This document shows positions 6,988 through 8,691 of a stretch of 8,691 nucleotides of DNA, piece after piece. The stretch is from Pseudomonadaceae bacterium UBA836. GTDB lineage: Bacteria > Pseudomonadota > Gammaproteobacteria > Pseudomonadales > Pseudomonadaceae. The notes under the pieces were generated by a model. That model worked only from the letters and a program-made list of their open reading frames with translations. It did no database searches and was not told where the DNA came from. A program made the position numbers and the translations under genes. The DNA lies in NCBI GenBank assembly GCA_002296055.1, contig DBHE01000190.1, positions 1 through 8,691 of the forward strand, read 5' to 3'. Each line of letters opens with the position of its first letter. The stretch's first letter is position 1.

Positions 6988-8310
6988 TTAATGCTTAACG
7001 GACTTGAGCACCTGCGCATGGGTGTTGGGGTCTTCGCCTAGGCGGTACTGGTTATTGCCGCTGCGCTTGGCGGTATACATCGCCAGGTCGGCGGCATGGA
7101 TCAGTTTGTCCATGGTCAGAGCGTGGTCGGGGAAGAGCGCAACCCCGAGGCTGGCGCCAATGCGGTAATCGCGACCTTGTAGCGTCATGGCGGGAGCCAG
7201 GCTGGTGAACAGCTTTTCGCTGATGCGCTCGGCCTCATCGTTCACCTCGCTGCTGCGCGATAGCCCTTCGAGCAGCACCACAAACTCGTCGCCCCCGAGG
7301 CGCGCAACCATGTCGCTGCTACGCACAGCGCTGCGTAGCCGCTGCGCGACTTCTACCAGCACAGTGTCACCGGCGGCGTGGCCGTGCTGGTCGTTGATGA
7401 ACTTAAAGTTGTTGAGATCGATGAACACCAGCGCCAGGCGGCTGTTCTGGGCACGGGCGCGTGCAATCGCGGCGCCGAGCTGCTGTTCTAGCATCAGGCG
7501 GTTGGGCAGGCCGGTCAGCGGGTCCTTGTGGGCCAACTGGCGCAGCTCCTGGGCTGAGCGCTTCTCGTCGGTGATGTCCCGGACGACGCCCATCATCCTG
7601 ATGGCCTCGCCTTGCTCGTTCTTGACCACATTGCCGGTTTCCCTGACCCAGTGCACGCTGCCGTCGGGCCAGACCACCCGGTATTCCTCGTCGTGGTTCT
7701 CGCCAGTTTCGATGCAGCGGATCTCTCCGGCGCGCACGCGCTCGCGGTCGTCCGGATGCACGCTGTCACAGAACAGGCTGTAGCTGGGTGTCACCGCTCC
7801 CGGCTGGTAGCCGAACATGCCGTAAATGGCTTCTGACCAATACAGGCGGTCGGTGTCGATCTCCCAGTCCCAGGTGCCGATTTGAGCGAAGTATTGGCTA
7901 CGCTTGAAGCGCTCCATGGCCTCGGCACTGGACTGCAGGTCGGTTTCCGGGTGCAGCAGTAGGACTGTCTGGCCGTCGATGTCGGGCAGACGAGTCAGAT
8001 CCTGCTGTCGCAAGCCCTGTGACGTTGGCAACTGCAGCTCAATGCGCTCAAGCGGGGCCGGTATCTCGGTTAGCGCTGGCAGCCAACGGCTGATCGGCAA
8101 GTCCTCTCGCAGCTGCTGCGCAGATTGCCCAAGCAGGCGAAGTGCAGAAGGATTGTGCCAGCGGATGCGGTGCTGGCTGTCGAGTATCAGCAGGCCGTTG
8201 GGTGATAGCTCAAGCAACGCCTTGAAAGTGGATGCCTGCCTGCGGCTGCGTCTCAGGGCCAGGCCTGCGAGCAGTAAAAGCAAGGAGAGGGCAATCAGCA
8301 AAAGGGTCAT
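6988..8310 (-). CDS. Membrane-anchored PAS-PAS-GGDEF diguanylate cyclase
   Basis: A 440-residue enzyme predicted to make cyclic di-GMP from two GTP. One leucine-rich membrane helix (about 2-19) followed by RRSRR anchors it, with the rest in the cytoplasm. A degenerate PAS-like domain follows (about 27-120, SPNGLLILDSQHRIRWHNPSA), then a clear PAS_3-type domain (about 136-250, IGTWDWEIDTDRLYWSE to VVRDITDEKR), then GGDEF (about 255-425). Key residues are intact: metal-binding Asp298, guanine-contacting Asn306 and Asp315, the GGDEF motif at 339-343, and an RSSD product-inhibition site at 330-333. Relative spacing equals that of PleD as I know it. No EAL domain is present. Only a weak ribosome site precedes the ATG at 8310; a stop at 8329-8331 leaves no upstream ATG in frame. 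Its stop is 19 bp from the yedI-like stop. The signal sensed is unknown. Confidence 0.94.
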   Translation of the reverse strand: MTLLLIALSLLLLLAGLALRRSRRQASTFKALLELSPNGLLILDSQHRIRWHNPSALRLLGQSAQQLREDLPISRWLPALTEIPAPLERIELQLPTSQGLRQQDLTRLPDIDGQTVLLLHPETDLQSSAEAMERFKRSQYFAQIGTWDWEIDTDRLYWSEAIYGMFGYQPGAVTPSYSLFCDSVHPDDRERVRAGEIRCIETGENHDEEYRVVWPDGSVHWVRETGNVVKNEQGEAIRMMGVVRDITDEKRSAQELRQLAHKDPLTGLPNRLMLEQQLGAAIARARAQNSRLALVFIDLNNFKFINDQHGHAAGDTVLVEVAQRLRSAVRSSDMVARLGGDEFVVLLEGLSRSSEVNDEAERISEKLFTSLAPAMTLQGRDYRIGASLGVALFPDHALTMDKLIHAADLAMYTAKRSGNNQYRLGEDPNTHAQVLKSVKH

Positions 8311-8338
8311 TGGGTCATCAGGCAGCGACTATTTGCCG

Positions 8339-8344
8339 CAGTAT
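8339..8344 (-). promoter_or_regulatory. Candidate -10 element of the diguanylate cyclase gene
   Basis: On the minus strand this reads TATACT, five of six bases of the sigma-70 -10 consensus, 28 bases before the ATG. The matching -35 position has only a weak ATGGCC. It would give a short leader, consistent with the poor Shine-Dalgarno sequence. Confidence 0.25.
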
Positions 8345-8452
8345 AACGCGGCGGCGAGGGCAGGCCATCCCATAGTGGCAATTTGCTTTGATGGTAACTG
8401 AACCACCGGCGCTGGCAGCACTCACAGTTATACAGGTACGCGGGAGCGAGAC

Positions 8453-8691
8453 ATGACGGACGTTGGGCAGGTGCTGAGCACGATCGGCCTCACACTGGTC
8501 GATGAATTTTCCGATCTGACAGACATAGAGCAGGGCACGCGCGTCACGCTGCGGTTGATGCTGGCGGCGCTGCTAGGCGGTGTGTTGGGGCTGGAGCGCG
8601 AGCGCCAGGGCAAGGCTGCCGGTGTGCGTACCCACATGTTGGTGTGTCTTGGTGCTGCGCTGTTTGTGCTGGTGCCGGATGTGGCCGGGGC
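8453..8691 (+). CDS. MgtC/SapB family membrane protein, N-terminal part (runs off the window)
   Basis: The first 79 codons of an inner-membrane protein. Residues 31-58 (TRVTLRLMLAALLGGVLGLE followed by RERQGKAAG) and the following RTHMLVCLGAALFVLV (59-74) match the start of the MgtC/SapB family: a membrane helix ending in GLERE, a polar GK-AG-RTH loop, then a second helix. In some pathogens MgtC aids growth at low magnesium and inside macrophages by affecting the F1Fo ATP synthase. In environmental bacteria the role is mostly unknown. The N-terminal extension of about 30 residues before the first helix is acidic and polar. The ATG is supported by GGGAG at 8442-8446, 6 bases upstream. It is divergent from the cyclase gene with a 142-bp gap. 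No magnesium-responsive leader is visible, and a TATACA at 8429-8434 is too close to be a confident promoter. Confidence 0.88.
   Translation, partial: MTDVGQVLSTIGLTLVDEFSDLTDIEQGTRVTLRLMLAALLGGVLGLERERQGKAAGVRTHMLVCLGAALFVLVPDVAG

Noticed and set aside
8428..8637. 69-codon minus-strand open frame at the right end
   Set aside because: It is antisense to the MgtC-family start, which has a good ribosome site and clear family motifs.

Overview
This GC-rich window looks like ordinary chromosomal DNA of a gammaproteobacterium, most probably Pseudomonadaceae. The reasons are the style of the proteins (a soluble PAS-PAS chemotaxis transducer like Pseudomonas BdlA, a PAS-GGDEF enzyme, YedI/DUF808, MgtC-type and CaiB-type proteins) and an intergenic hairpin repeat around 3119-3163 of a type I remember from many Pseudomonas genomes. 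Species cannot be fixed from the sequence alone.

Layout. Positions 1-2778 hold a plus-strand run of three genes: the last 32 codons of a probable D-2-hydroxyacid dehydrogenase, an amidase-signature hydrolase (150-1568) and a class I/II PLP aminotransferase (1573-2778). The last two are tightly coupled. A gene-free stretch (2779-3211) follows, filled mostly by repeat and hairpin DNA. A minus-strand family III CoA-transferase (3212-4408) converges on it. Next on the minus strand, behind an 11-bp perfect hairpin, is a soluble double-PAS chemotaxis transducer (4509-5825). A divergent intergenic region with a 16-bp inverted repeat and a candidate sigma-70 promoter leads to a TTG-started yedI-like membrane gene (6039-6968). 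This gene converges, with only 19 bp between stop codons, on a membrane-anchored PAS-PAS-GGDEF diguanylate cyclase (6988-8310, minus). Divergent from the cyclase is the start of an MgtC/SapB-family gene that runs off the window.

How the genes may work together. The left half suggests small-molecule catabolism: amide hydrolysis, transamination to a 2-oxoacid, reduction to a 2-hydroxyacid, and possibly CoA activation. The substrate is unknown. The right half suggests signalling between motility and biofilm states: a BdlA-like transducer and an apparently intact diguanylate cyclase with a product-inhibition site, on either side of a conserved membrane protein.

I see no defence system, phage, IS element, CRISPR array, tRNA or rRNA. 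Nothing in the window amounts to a clearly new system. The points most worth a second look are the amidase/aminotransferase/dehydrogenase grouping, the repeat block at 2902-3196, and the transducer/cyclase neighbourhood.
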